Positions 20,988 to 30,764 of a DNA stretch of 64,000 bases are shown here, piece after piece. Position 1 is the stretch's first letter. Each line of letters begins with the position of its first letter. The stretch covers positions 192,683,112 to 192,747,111 of the forward strand of contig OX465281.1 of assembly GCA_949987705.1 (NCBI GenBank), read 5' to 3'. A program made the position numbers and the translations under genes. The notes beneath the pieces were generated by a model. It was not told the origin of the DNA. It did no database searches and was given only the letters and a program-made list of their open reading frames with translations. Source of the DNA: Thereva unica (taxonomy: Eukaryota; Arthropoda; Insecta; Diptera; Therevidae).

Positions 20988-21175
20988 TCTACTACCAGAT
21001 AGAAAAGGCCAGTTGACTAAGCACGGTCAAAGTGAGAAGAAGGTGCAACAAAACTCTTCAACCCAAAAATTGGAGGCAAGCTGCAGAACAGAGAGAAATT
21101 TAGATGAAAAAGCTGATGGAGCTCAAGGCTCGAATTTGGCTGTAGATTCATCGAGAAAGATGGTATACGAAATTG
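20988..21175 (+). mobile_element. 5'-truncated RTE LINE tail fragment
   Basis: TCTACTACCAGATAG.AAAAG.CCAGTTG.. through GATTCATCGAGAAAGA matches 44367-44545 of the RTE copy at 43778-44556, i.e. the last ~60 codons and the tail. The frame contains lesions. It begins exactly at the hAT MITE's right tip, so the MITE probably landed inside an older RTE fragment here, or the two joined by deletion. Confidence 0.65.
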
Positions 21176-23530
21176 AGGAAATGAAGCGGCTGGTGGAACA
21201 AAAGACCCAACCGAGTCCAGGGATTGTAAGAAAACAATATTTAAGAAAAATAGTAAGATATACTTTTATTAGCCAAACTGTTAACTTGATTCCTTTATTC
21301 AACAGCTGAATGTCTTCTACTGAAATCCAAGTCTACTGTACACTAAACAACAAGTAAACAAGCATTATGAGATATATCATGTTCTAACAACAATCGGCAA
21401 TCTTTTGTCTGCACTGATTTAATGTAATCGCTTAAGGACGATTATTATCTTAGAAGACACTCAACGAAATCCATTTAATACAATAAAGCAGACTAAATGT
21501 AAAAGAAAAAAAGGACATTCTTTTACCAAAAGTAATTCTGGCCATCGACAAAGTTTGGCCAACAAAAGCCTTACAAGCAATAAAATATCAATCAAACGAA
21601 AATACTGAAAGTGATGCTCATAATAAATCACATCTAACAACTTCTAATCTGACAATTGTGATGCCCTTTACTATTGTGTCTTCAGTTATCAGCGTAGACT
21701 GTCCTCTATCAGAGTCCAATATCATTTCAGTGGCCATTACAATCACTACAAACCACAAGGAATGAGATTGGTACCATGACAAGTTATAAATCGGCTCCAA
21801 CGACTCATGTTATTATCATCCATTTTGATACAATAATTTTGACATATCTTGGTCTCGTTCTGCAGACATCGAAATTCCGTCTTCAAAATCGCAAACATTA
21901 TGATACATAAAGCGATACAAAAAATTACATCAGGGATTATGGGAATTCGGCAACTCCCCCATAGACAGGCCCCAACTGAATTGTATCTAGCAAAAGGAAA
22001 GCAATGGCAGAACAATGGCAAGAAATATGCCGCCATTAGCCGACCAACACATGCTACGCCAGGATAAGAGTGAAACAGTAGAGAAGCGGTGGAGTGGGGG
22101 GTAAGGAGCTAAAGTTTACTTCCTGACAAAGTAAGTACAACGAAACCATTTTTGTATGAATTCGCTTGCACGAAAGGATACCCTAAGTGGGATACGGGAG
22201 ATTGGGGCGCGTGGGTGGGCTGTTTACTTAACTTAATTTTTTTGGATCAAAATTTACCCCTAATTCAATGAAACTTCTTTGAAGGCGCAAAATACTTTAA
22301 AAAAATGAGACGAGAACCCCAGGATGTTTCCCCCAGATGTGAGTCTTCCAGGTTTATCCTGGCTTGGCACCCCTTAAAATCCTTCATGTGACGTTAATCG
22401 GGTCTACCCTGGTGTACGGCACTGAAAGTACAAATTTTTTTCTTTCATTTCGTACGTATACACGTATATATGTATGTACAACAATTTTTTTTTGCGAAAC
22501 TCCTTCCCCAAAGTTTCATTGTTCTTGTCGTGTTTCTTTGGACTTTTATAAAAAGGAATAAAAAAAAACCCCCCCAAAAGCATCCCTTTGTAAAACTTAA
22601 ATAGAAAAGTTCGGGTCCCCAAGCTTTATGCTATGTGTTTGCAGGAACTCGAGAGCAGTTTTTTTTTTCGTAAACTCAGACTCCCTTTCAACTTCTACAC
22701 AGCCAGCATCCTTGGGATATTCAGTGGTGAAGCCTTTTTGTAAAGTTTTTCCCTATTTTAATGAATATTCAAAGCAGTTAAAAACTCTTTTATTAGAACT
22801 TTCAATCTTTTCTGAATCTTACAAAATAGAGCCAAAGTGCAAGGGGTACTGAATAAAAAGGTTATCACCCGTCGCCGTACTTACAGCCACTTTGCTGCAT
22901 AAACGTGCACCCATGCTGGAATGCTGGAAAGTATCCTGAACGCGAACGTTGTCCTTATTACATGGTAACAGAAAATAAAAGGACACACTCTTTTTTTTGG
23001 TCGACGATACTACGAGCAAGTTTTAGTTTTCTTTGGATCTTGAACATCTTTCGCTTTACTTTTAAACTAGTTTTAAGGTATTTTAATAATTTTTTGAAAC
23101 ACCTTTAAAACTGAAGCGAAAGTTTGCGACTATTTTATTATCGGATTACAAAGACTTTAATAATACAAAGAGAAATTACATTACATTTTTACAAAAGGTA
23201 ATCGCGGTTTTTATGCGCGTGAAATTTGTACTTGAAAGTGGATTTTCGCGTTAGTCATATTGTAATCGCTTTATTCATAATTCCTGAAAGGTGCTTTACG
23301 GGAACGATGCCTCTTCAGAAAACGTCTTTGTGAATCCGCACTTTAATGGGAAGAGAGCTTCTTTTTGGTTTTATTTCAGTCTTATGTTTTTAAGTTTCGC
23401 ATTTTACTACCATAAATTAGGGAGTCAAGAAATCCAAAAAAAAATTTAGGCTTGAGTTCAGAGGTCTTTAGTGGCTTGCGATTGGTCTTATCATTTTGAA
23501 ATGTGTAGTACGTCGTTTTTTAAGGAGTGA
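21176..23530. other. No feature recognised
   Basis: About 2.3 kb with only short frames in all phases, none with a recognisable domain. There is a C run after an A run near 22559-22577 and a small ACGTATA/TATGTATG simple patch at 22452-22480. No inverted repeats or matches to other parts of the window were noticed. Confidence 0.4.
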
Positions 23531-23534
23531 AGAA

Positions 23535-24075
23535 TCAACCCATACTGCGACCAAGTTAGGCCTATTGTGTACGTACCTCGCTAGTGGGACAGACTGTCAG
23601 CCTTCCAGTTGGACGCAAGGAGGTCTTTAATTGACGAAGACCGGACTTGAGCAGGACTCAAACACTCTCTGATAAACGTTCTTCTTCTAAGCCAGATCAG
23701 AGCAGGACATTCACTAACGATATGTGTGGAAGTCTCATCGCGTTCCATGCAGAGTCGGAGTTCTGCCTCTTGAGACAGTCCTTGCTTGTTGCAGTGATAC
23801 CGCAGTCCTACTTGACCAGTCAGATAACCCACCAGCATCCTTAGGTCTGCTCTGTTTAAAGTGATAGTGCCGTTTAAGGTAAAAGGTCTTATAAAATCTA
23901 GCCTGTTTATGACCTGGGGCTGACTCCTAATAGCCTAGGTTTAGTCCCTTAATCCACTCCTCTACCAAGGACTTGGAGGTGGACCAAGAGATGCCACAGA
24001 AGGGTTCTGAGCCCTGGACCAACATCTCAGACTCCTCCATCTCGAGGATGTCTGCGGCCTCATCCACCTCGATTG
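23535..24075 (-). mobile_element. I-like LINE RNase H/knuckle fragment, second copy
   Basis: On the minus strand this matches 18255-18810: LLVGYLTG.VGLRYH, the knuckle C.LC...DETSTHI..EC and ALIWLRRRTFIRE. The 5' edge is at about 24073, just inside the WVPGHWGIEGNEAAD region, so it is truncated even further than copy 1. Several frame breaks lie between 23840 and 24060. The tail reads CACTCCTTAAAAAACG. No target duplication was identified. Confidence 0.75.
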
Positions 24076-24579
24076 TATTATATAACAAGCGATACTTCTT
24101 TATACCAATAAGATATAAGTCCTAACATCTTTTATGTCTAACAGAGAAGTGAATCTCACATAAGTATAAATCGGTTTGGTAAGTTTGGTCTATTTGGCCT
24201 AATTTTCTCTAAGGCTAAAAACAGAGTATCATACGTTAATCTGTCAATTAATCTCCAAATAACTCTAGCCTCTTTAGCTCTCTTTCTGGCCGTTTCATCA
24301 AGATACTTTTTTTCCTGTGTGAGGTATTGGATCCAAAGGTACTGCGCAAATTCATTTGGCATAATGTACTACACCCTATAACTCATATTTGTAGGCCAGA
24401 CCGCTTGAACAAGCTCAGCAGTCTGCCTAGTGCTCTGTCGCTTAGACTTAGATCTTCGAAACCCTGCTCGTCTTAGGGGACTAGTCCGCCCGGCAATACT
24501 TTAGGAAAAGTGCAGGAAAGCCTATCCTGTATGTGCACAGAAGGTTGTTCAAATTTTGAGATTCTAAAGGGCATGCAAC
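24076..24579. other. No feature recognised
   Basis: A 68-residue minus-strand frame at 24156-24362 (rich in K, R and E) has no recognised domain and no start context to support it. Nothing else was seen. Confidence 0.35.
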
Positions 24580-24798
24580 TCGTTAGCACCTCCGCTTCCG
24601 GAATCTCTTCTATGATGTTGATTATTTATCGAATATCTTCGCCCAAGATCAGCGACCAAATGACCATTCCCTTTCAGCCGCAGCGCCGCGTTTATGGCGG
24701 ACTTCTCCGACTTCGCTAAAGACGGAACTCTGAGGTACTCTTAGGTCTTCGACAATAAGACAACCTCGTGTCAGACCGTATCCTTTAAATCGTGTAGA
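24580..24798 (+). mobile_element. Short relic of the 5055-8572 LINE family (RT motif C region)
   Basis: The stretch 24690-24790 aligns with 7565-7660 of the LINE: CTTCGCTAAAGACGGAACTCTGA matches the catalytic FADDGTL coding region, then TTCGACAATA and CGTGTCAGACC follow in order. Many substitutions and small gaps leave no open frame. The upstream part to 24580 is a weaker match. It borders the Gypsy LTR region. Confidence 0.55.
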
Positions 24799-24799
24799 A

Positions 24800-25284
24800 T
24801 TAGACGTTCAATGTTTTGTTTAAGTTTTATAAGATTTGAAAGCTTTTTTAGTTTTTAATAGTTTTTATTTATTCTCTGAAAGCTTTCTTAAGCTTATAAA
24901 GCTTTTGTTTTTTAGAAGTTAGCTTCCTAATAGTTTTCGCTGTCTTCCAGTAATGAAAAGTCTTGTCTTGATTTATAACTTTATAAGTATATTTTTATTT
25001 GGATACAGACTTTACACTTTCCATTTAGTTTGCGTAATTTAACATTTACTTTATTTTACACTTATTTATTGGCACGTTGGTTATTTCAATAATTAAGACA
25101 AAATTTTAATAACTCGATATATCTTTTTATATTTACATCTCGTTGACAACCGGTTAGATTTTTTATTTGAACGTCAAAAGTTTTTTAATTTATTTTTTTC
25201 TTGCTTGGCTTCGGTCGACTGTGTTTTTTGTAACAAGTCTCCTTGACTAAGTACGACCGGAAGTAGTAGGACGACGTCCCTACA
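24800..25284 (-). repeat. 3' LTR of Gypsy element 1 (3' limit uncertain)
   Basis: The LTR starts TGTAGGGACGTC on the minus strand directly after a GGGAGGGGAG polypurine tract, 20-40 bp downstream of the last pol codon. The rest is AT-rich with AATAAA-type signals. No matching intact 5' LTR remains for comparison, so the lower-coordinate end is an estimate. Confidence 0.6.
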
Positions 25285-25305
25285 TACTCCCCTCCCAGCG
25301 TAGCG

Positions 25306-28300
25306 TTACATGAAGTGTACCGAGCGAATTGATGCTGCTTCAACGCCTCGGTCACACTCAAAAGCAGGCTTTAGTCGATCGATAGTTATCGACTTATTTG
25401 TGTCATTTATGCTGACGACGAAATGTTTACGTAATCTTTTGATTACTTTGAATGGCCCTTCGTATGGTGTTTCAAAAGGTCGTCGGACGCGATCGGTACG
25501 TATGAAAACGTACTCCGCGTTCTCTAAGGCGTTCGGCACGTACACATCATTCTGAATTGACTGTCGGGGCTGTGTCGCCGACAGACCTTTCATGTGTGTG
25601 CGAAGACGTGTTAGAAATTCTGAGTGCTCTATCGGGTTCTCATCCGTTGGGATGGAAATTGAATTGGGGAGCTTTAGATTCTGTCCATAGACAAGCTCTG
25701 CTGGTGAGCATTATAAATCGGTTTTAATTGCCGAGCGAATACCTAATAAAACAAAGGGCAAATCTTCACTCCAATGAGTAGTGTTGTCCCTTGCCATTAA
25801 GGCCGCTTTTAGTTGTCTATGGAAACGCTCTACCATCCCATTTGCTTGCGGATGGTAGGCGGTAGTACGTATTCTATGTGTACCTAGAAGTCTTGTGACT
25901 TCATTGAATAATTTTGATTCAAATTGCGACCCTTGATCTGTTGTAATTTCAAGGGGTGCGCCGATTCTAGGGACATACTCGGTGACAAAATGTTTGGCTA
26001 CCGTAGTAGCAGAGATGTCTCGCATTGGATATGCCTCCGGCCATCTCGTAAATTGGTCTACGATTGTTAGGATATATGAATATCCTCGAGATGGGGGCAA
26101 TGGTCCAACAATATCCATATGGATATGTTCGAATCTATTATTCGGTAATTTAAAAGTTTCATGTGGAGATTTGATGTGTCTCGAAACTTTAGATTTTTGG
26201 CAGCCTATACAGGATCTAGACCAGTTGTTACAGTCTTTGTTGATCGCTGGCCAAAAATATTTCTTAGTGATAGCTTGCCTTGTGGCGCGTATGCCTGGAT
26301 GCGACAAGCTATGTTCAGCATTGAATGCTAATTTTCTTAATGATGAAGGTATATATGGGCGTAATGTACCCGTGCTAATCTCACACCAAACTTCATGAGT
26401 TGTGAAAGGAATTGGTGTGAGTATTAGTTTTACCTTCGAGCTACTACTGGGATGCTCTTGGAGTCGCTGTAACTCTTTGTCACCTTCTTGTGCTTTCGCC
26501 AGATGTGGCAAATCGAAGGTGATTGTGTCAACGTTGTCGGCCGCTAATGAGCGAGATAAATAATCTGCGACAACGTTTTGTTTCCCAGAGACATGTCTGA
26601 TGTCTGTTGTGAACTGGGAAATTAGGCTCAGGTGTCTTGTTTGGCGGGGAGATCTTTCGGTTTTTGTGTGAAGGGCATGTATTAAAGGTTTGTGGTCAGT
26701 GTAGACCACGAAATTTCTTCCTTCAACAAAGTACCGAAAATGTTTTATTGCTGCAAAGATTGCGAGTAGTTCGCGATCGAATGCAGAATAATTTCGTTCA
26801 GCAGATGATAGCTTCTTAGAAAAGAAAGCTAATGGTTGCCATCTGTGACCGTTAAACTGTTCCAGCACAGCTCCGATAGCAAAGTCGGAAGCATCAGTTG
26901 TGACGCTATATTTAGGATCCTCTAGTGGATGTATTAGCATTACTGCTGCAGCCATTGCGGCTTTCACGTCGAGGAATGCTTGTTGGCATTCTGCGGGCCA
27001 AGGAAGTTGTTCCTTATTTTTTGTTGTTAATGGACAATTGAGGAGTTCCCTCAAGTGTTCATTAATCGGTACTAGCAGTTGTGCTAGTTTAGGAATAAAT
27101 CGGTGATGAAAGTTCACCATTCCTATAAATTTTTGTATTTGTTTGACTGTTGTTGGAGTTGTGAGGTCATTAATTGCTTGGACACGTTCGGGTGATGGAA
27201 GGATTCCATCCTTGCCGATACTATGTCCCAAAAAGTTGATCTCACTGACCCCAAAAACGCATTTTGATAATTTTATTGTTAAACCAAAATTATCAAGGCG
27301 TTTAAACAGTAATTCGAGGTGAGTGAGATGCTCATCCTCGGATTTACTAGCGATAAGTATATCGTCTAGATATACATAAACGAAGTCTAAGTCTCTTGTG
27401 AATTCGTTCATAAATCTTTGAAATGACTGGGCTGCATTTCTTAATCCAAATGGCATGCGAGTAAACTCAAACAGACCAAAAGGTGTTATTATGGCAGTCT
27501 TATGCACGTCTTCTTGTGCAATGGGGATGTTATGATACGCACGTACCAAATCCACCTTCGAAAAAATCGTGCATCCGTGAAGGTTCACAGAAAAATTGTG
27601 AATGTGCGGGATTGGATATCTATCCGGCACTGTGACTGCATTAAGGCGACGGTAGTCGCCGCATGGCCTCCAATCATTTGTATCCCGTTTAGGGACCAGA
27701 TGAATTGGAGATGCTGCGGGAGACGACGATGGTCGACAAATCCCTAGTTGAACCATATGTTCAAACTCCAATTTCGCCACCTTGAGCTTCTCAGGATGAA
27801 GTCTACGAGCGGTAACGAAAGATAATTGCCCATTAGTAACAATGTGGTGTTGCACATTGTGTTTAACCGGTAGGTTAAAATTTGGTGGTTGTGTTAATGA
27901 AGCGTATTTCATTAACAATACTTTATATTTGCCAAGATGTTGGCATTCAAAGCTCTCGAGGATATACTCACCAGTTGCACAGACGTCAGTCCGAAGACTG
28001 GTCTGTGAGTCAACTAATTCTCGCTTTTTGAAGTCGAGGATGAGTTCGAACTTTGTGAGAAAGTCCGCACCGAGTATAGCTTTGTTGGTGTTGGCTATGA
28101 TGAAGTTGTGAATGAACCGTCGGCGAAGACCTAGGTTCAGTTCCAGCAACTTCGCGCCAAAAGTTTGGATCGTGGATCCATTTGCGGCCCGCAGAAGCAA
28201 ATTAGGGCATGTTGTTTGTACCCTAAACGTGTGCTTCGGAACTAATGATATGTCCGCGCCAGAATCGATTAAAAAATCGAGTTGGTTGTGCTGGTCGCGG

Positions 28301-28452
28301 ACAAATAATCTGCACGAGCGTCTCTGCTGAGAGACGCCCGCGGATGTGGCGACCCCTCGCCAATTTAATTTTTTGAATGATGGGCCCTCTTCATCTTTCG
28401 GTCCTTCTTGGCTGTAGAGCCAGGACCCTTGAAGGCACACGGCGGGGTGCAC
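25306..28452 (-). pseudogene. Gypsy 1 pol: protease, RT, RNase H, integrase; one in-frame stop
   Basis: This polyprotein would process itself, copy the element RNA and integrate the DNA. Order: aspartic protease [13 protein letters not shown]; reverse transcriptase with [26 protein letters not shown] and [10 protein letters not shown]; RNase H with [16 protein letters not shown] and [12 protein letters not shown]; integrase with H..H..C..C (HSLSHPGI ... SCIGCQKS) and the D,D,E core ([24 protein letters not shown]). A TAA at 25711-25713 interrupts the end of the integrase core, and the same frame continues to 25306 with the PYEGPFKVI(K) C-terminal module. Pol overlaps gag by about 90 nt in the -1 frame, so a -1 ribosomal shift is the likely expression mode. 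Confidence 0.9.
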
Positions 28453-29360
28453 CGCTCTGCCCCACTGCCGTAGCGGTAGTGGTAGTAGCAGAGCGTCCCC
28501 GGTAGCGCTTGTGCAGATGAAGGTTTCGGTATGGCCCCTTGTTTGGTGGAGTTACTGGTCCCCGCTGATGGCGCCTTTGGTTGACGAACCGGTGATCGGC
28601 CCCATTGCCATGGACCAGCAGACCCTCCCGCCGACTCCTGGCCCTGGCCTTGCCCTCTCCCCAACACAAGTGCTCGCAATTGCTGCACCTCGCGTTGGAG
28701 AGACTGCACGGCCCGCTCCAGGGACGGCGGGCTTCTCACCTCAGACACCTGAGCGGGGGCTGAACGGGCAGTGATCTCCCACACTGTATCCGCCAGTTTC
28801 GACAGCTGCCCTAGGGACTGGTCAGCGGATGCGGCAAGCACCACCTGGATGTCTCTGGGTAACCTTCGCTCCCAAAGACTCCTGATGAGCTCTTCGCCAT
28901 CCCCGAGACAGTCCCCTGCCAGACTCTGCAATCCCCTCAGGAAATCTGAGGGCTTGCGGTCTCCGGGCTCATGCGCCGCCAACAGCTGCTCGAGGCGGTT
29001 CCTGGTCGATAAACCATATCGTTCCAGCAACCGCCTCTTAGCCTCAGTATAGCTGGCAGAGCTGAGGTCCGGAAAGGCATGCAAGAGTATCTTGGCCGCC
29101 TCTGTCGGAAGAGCGGACACAATGTGGGACAACTTCGTTTTGTCCGAAGTGATGGCATTTAAGCAGAATTGTGCTTCAGCCTGGTAAAACCAGACTGCCG
29201 GGTCGCTCTGATGGAATTTGGGCAGATTGAATCTCGCCGTTGAGGCTATGTCAACTTCTGCCCGAACCCTACGCCGATCCGGCAGCCCCTCCTCCAGGCT
29301 GTTCAAGGATTCTTCCATTTCCACAACGAAGGAATTGTCTAAAAAACTTTGCCTTTCCAT
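28365..29360 (-). CDS. Gypsy 1 gag
   Basis: A 331-residue capsid-type protein starting [11 protein letters not shown]. Residues about 40-190 are the retrotransposon capsid region ([22 protein letters not shown], a common insect Gypsy gag block, and [19 protein letters not shown]). The tail is basic and proline/glycine-rich and includes [18 protein letters not shown], a variant knuckle that replaces the usual CCHC box in this lineage. It is uninterrupted. It is followed by pol in the -1 frame. Confidence 0.85.
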   Translation of the reverse strand: MERQSFLDNSFVVEMEESLNSLEEGLPDRRRVRAEVDIASTARFNLPKFHQSDPAVWFYQAEAQFCLNAITSDKTKLSHIVSALPTEAAKILLHAFPDLSSASYTEAKRRLLERYGLSTRNRLEQLLAAHEPGDRKPSDFLRGLQSLAGDCLGDGEELIRSLWERRLPRDIQVVLAASADQSLGQLSKLADTVWEITARSAPAQVSEVRSPPSLERAVQSLQREVQQLRALVLGRGQGQGQESAGGSAGPWQWGRSPVRQPKAPSAGTSNSTKQGAIPKPSSAQALPGTLCYYHYRYGSGAERCTPPCAFKGPGSTAKKDRKMKRAHHSKN

Positions 29361-29548
29361 TTAATCAAACGTCAACGTCGAAACAAGCAAGAAAATAAGG
29401 ACTGTTTCTGAATCAAATAAACAGTCAATCCACCAACAAGAAATCTTTTTCAAAATTCAAAACAAGAAGAAAAAAAAACTATTAATAATCAAATATTTTC
29501 TTTAAAACACGAAAATTGGAAATTAAATATTTAAAATAATTAATCTTT

Positions 29549-29551
<3 letters not shown>

Positions 29552-29606
<55 letters not shown>
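29552..29606. repeat. (TA)n microsatellite, left half
   Basis: A pure TA run of about 55 bp directly left of the Helitron at 29607. An equally pure run continues right of it (30475-30541), so the Helitron split one tract. Confidence 0.9.
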
Positions 29607-29609
<3 letters not shown>

Positions 29610-30473
29610 ATATCTATAAAAATCTCGTGTCACAGTGTTTGTTACCGTACTCCTCCGAAACGGGTTGACCAATTTGCATGAAATTTTTTGTGTATATTTG
29701 GTAGGTCTGAGAATAGGTCGTAGGCTATTTTTTATACCTTTAACCAAAAAAACAGCTGCAAAATCCAAAAAAAATGGTAATTTTAGGAATTTTCACTTCA
29801 TTTTAGTTTCAATAGCTTCATGGCCTACCTATTGTTTGACAAATGTAAAATTGTCATTAAATTGAATCATTACATTTAATGAAAATTTCAAATTTACGCA
29901 GCTGTCAAACAATAGGTAGGCCATGACGCTATTGAAACTAAAATGATCCATGGCGGCCGTCTCAAGAAGGCGGTGTACCACTTTCTTCACAACCACCTCG
30001 ACATGGGTATCAAATGAAAGGGTATGATAAGTAGAATACAATAAGCAATGTAGTATACAAAATATATCTTTAGATCCATGGCGGCCGTCTCAAGAGGCCG
30101 GATTACCACTTTCTTTACAACCACCTCAACATGGGTATCAAATGAAAGGGTATGTTAAGTACAATACAATAAGCAATGTAGTATACAAAATATATCTTTA
30201 GATCCATGGCGGCCGTCTCAAGAGGCCGGATTACCATTTTCTTCACAACCCCCTCAACATGGGTTATCAAATTAAAGGGTATGATAAGTAGAATACAATA
30301 AGCAATGTAGTAGACTCAATATACCGATTAATGGCGGCCGACGCAAGACCCATGTTCTTTGAGGCATTTCATCTGTGTAAAATACATATCTCGAAAAATA
30401 TTAAGTCAATGGATGGTTTTTATTATTTACTATTGACTTATGGGTGCAGCGTAGGCGCACCGGGTCCCAGCTA

Positions 30474-30474
<1 letters not shown>
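29607..30474 (+). mobile_element. 868-bp non-autonomous Helitron inserted in a (TA)n tract
   Basis: The left end reads TCTATATCTATAAAAATCTCG and the right end ...GGGTCCCAGCTAG, then T. A short hairpin (GGTGC...GCACC, 30443-30461) stands about 12 bp before the terminal CTAG. The 5' TC, 3' CTAG with nearby hairpin, AT target and absence of a target duplication are the Helitron signature. The early part 'AAACGGGTTGACCAATTTGCATGAAATTTT' (split here for reading) is typical of insect Helitrons. Inside are a palindrome (arms 29800-29841 / 29905-29945) and three tandem ~127-bp units with CATGGCGGCCGTCTCAAGA. No Rep/helicase gene is present. Confidence 0.8.
29945..30335. repeat. Three tandem ~127-bp units inside the Helitron
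   Basis: Units begin near 29947, 30073 and 30200 with ATCCATGGCGGCCGTCTCAAG and end with a TATCAAATGAAAGGGTATG ... AAGCAATGTAGTA block; a fourth partial unit begins at 30325. They are non-coding. The core box also occurs outside Helitrons at 3840 and 17030 in this window. Confidence 0.75.

Positions 30475-30541
<67 letters not shown>
30475..30541. repeat. (TA)n microsatellite, right half
   Basis: A pure TA run continuing the tract that is interrupted by the Helitron. It is followed by Gypsy leader with a heptamer TTCTTTC tract at 30592-30624 (purine-rich on the Gypsy strand). Confidence 0.9.
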
Positions 30542-30548
<7 letters not shown>

Positions 30549-30632
30549 CTTTTAAATATAAGATAATTAAAAATCTTATCTTAATCTTTTTTCTTCTTTC
30601 TTCTTTCTTCTTTCTTCTTTCTTCTCCCCACT

Positions 30633-30650
30633 AGGGAGTCGGGGTCACCA
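30633..30650 (-). promoter_or_regulatory. Probable tRNA primer-binding site of Gypsy 1
   Basis: On the minus strand the leader begins TGGTGACCCCGACTCCC directly after AACTCCAATAAG, as expected for a primer site just downstream of the 5' LTR. The tRNA species was not determined. Confidence 0.55.
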
Positions 30651-30764
30651 CTTATTGGAGTTCCCTCCAATCCACGTTATTCAACTTCTAGCTGAATGAT
30701 TCCTTGTTTCGATTTTAACTTTTATTTTTAACACCAACTTTTAACTTTTAACTTTTATTTGGTA

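Larger units (their letters stand above)
24800..30764 (-). mobile_element. Ty3/Gypsy retrotransposon 1 (minus strand), with a Helitron in its leader
   Basis: In minus-strand order there are: a leftover of 5' LTR (30764-30651), a primer-site-like TGGTGACCCCGAC (from 30650), a purine-rich leader, gag (29360), pol (28452-25306), a polypurine tract GGGAGGGGAG next to 25290, and the start of the 3' LTR (TGTAGGGACGTC at 25284). The 5' LTR is cut by the probable Helitron at 30765, and the 3' LTR probably ends in or before the LINE relic at 24798. The leader carries a (TA)n tract and an 868-bp Helitron. Gag and pol are almost intact. Confidence 0.88.

Noticed and set aside
24156..24362. Minus-strand 68-residue frame MPNEFAQYLW...
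   Set aside because: No recognised domain; lies between LINE debris; not enough support.
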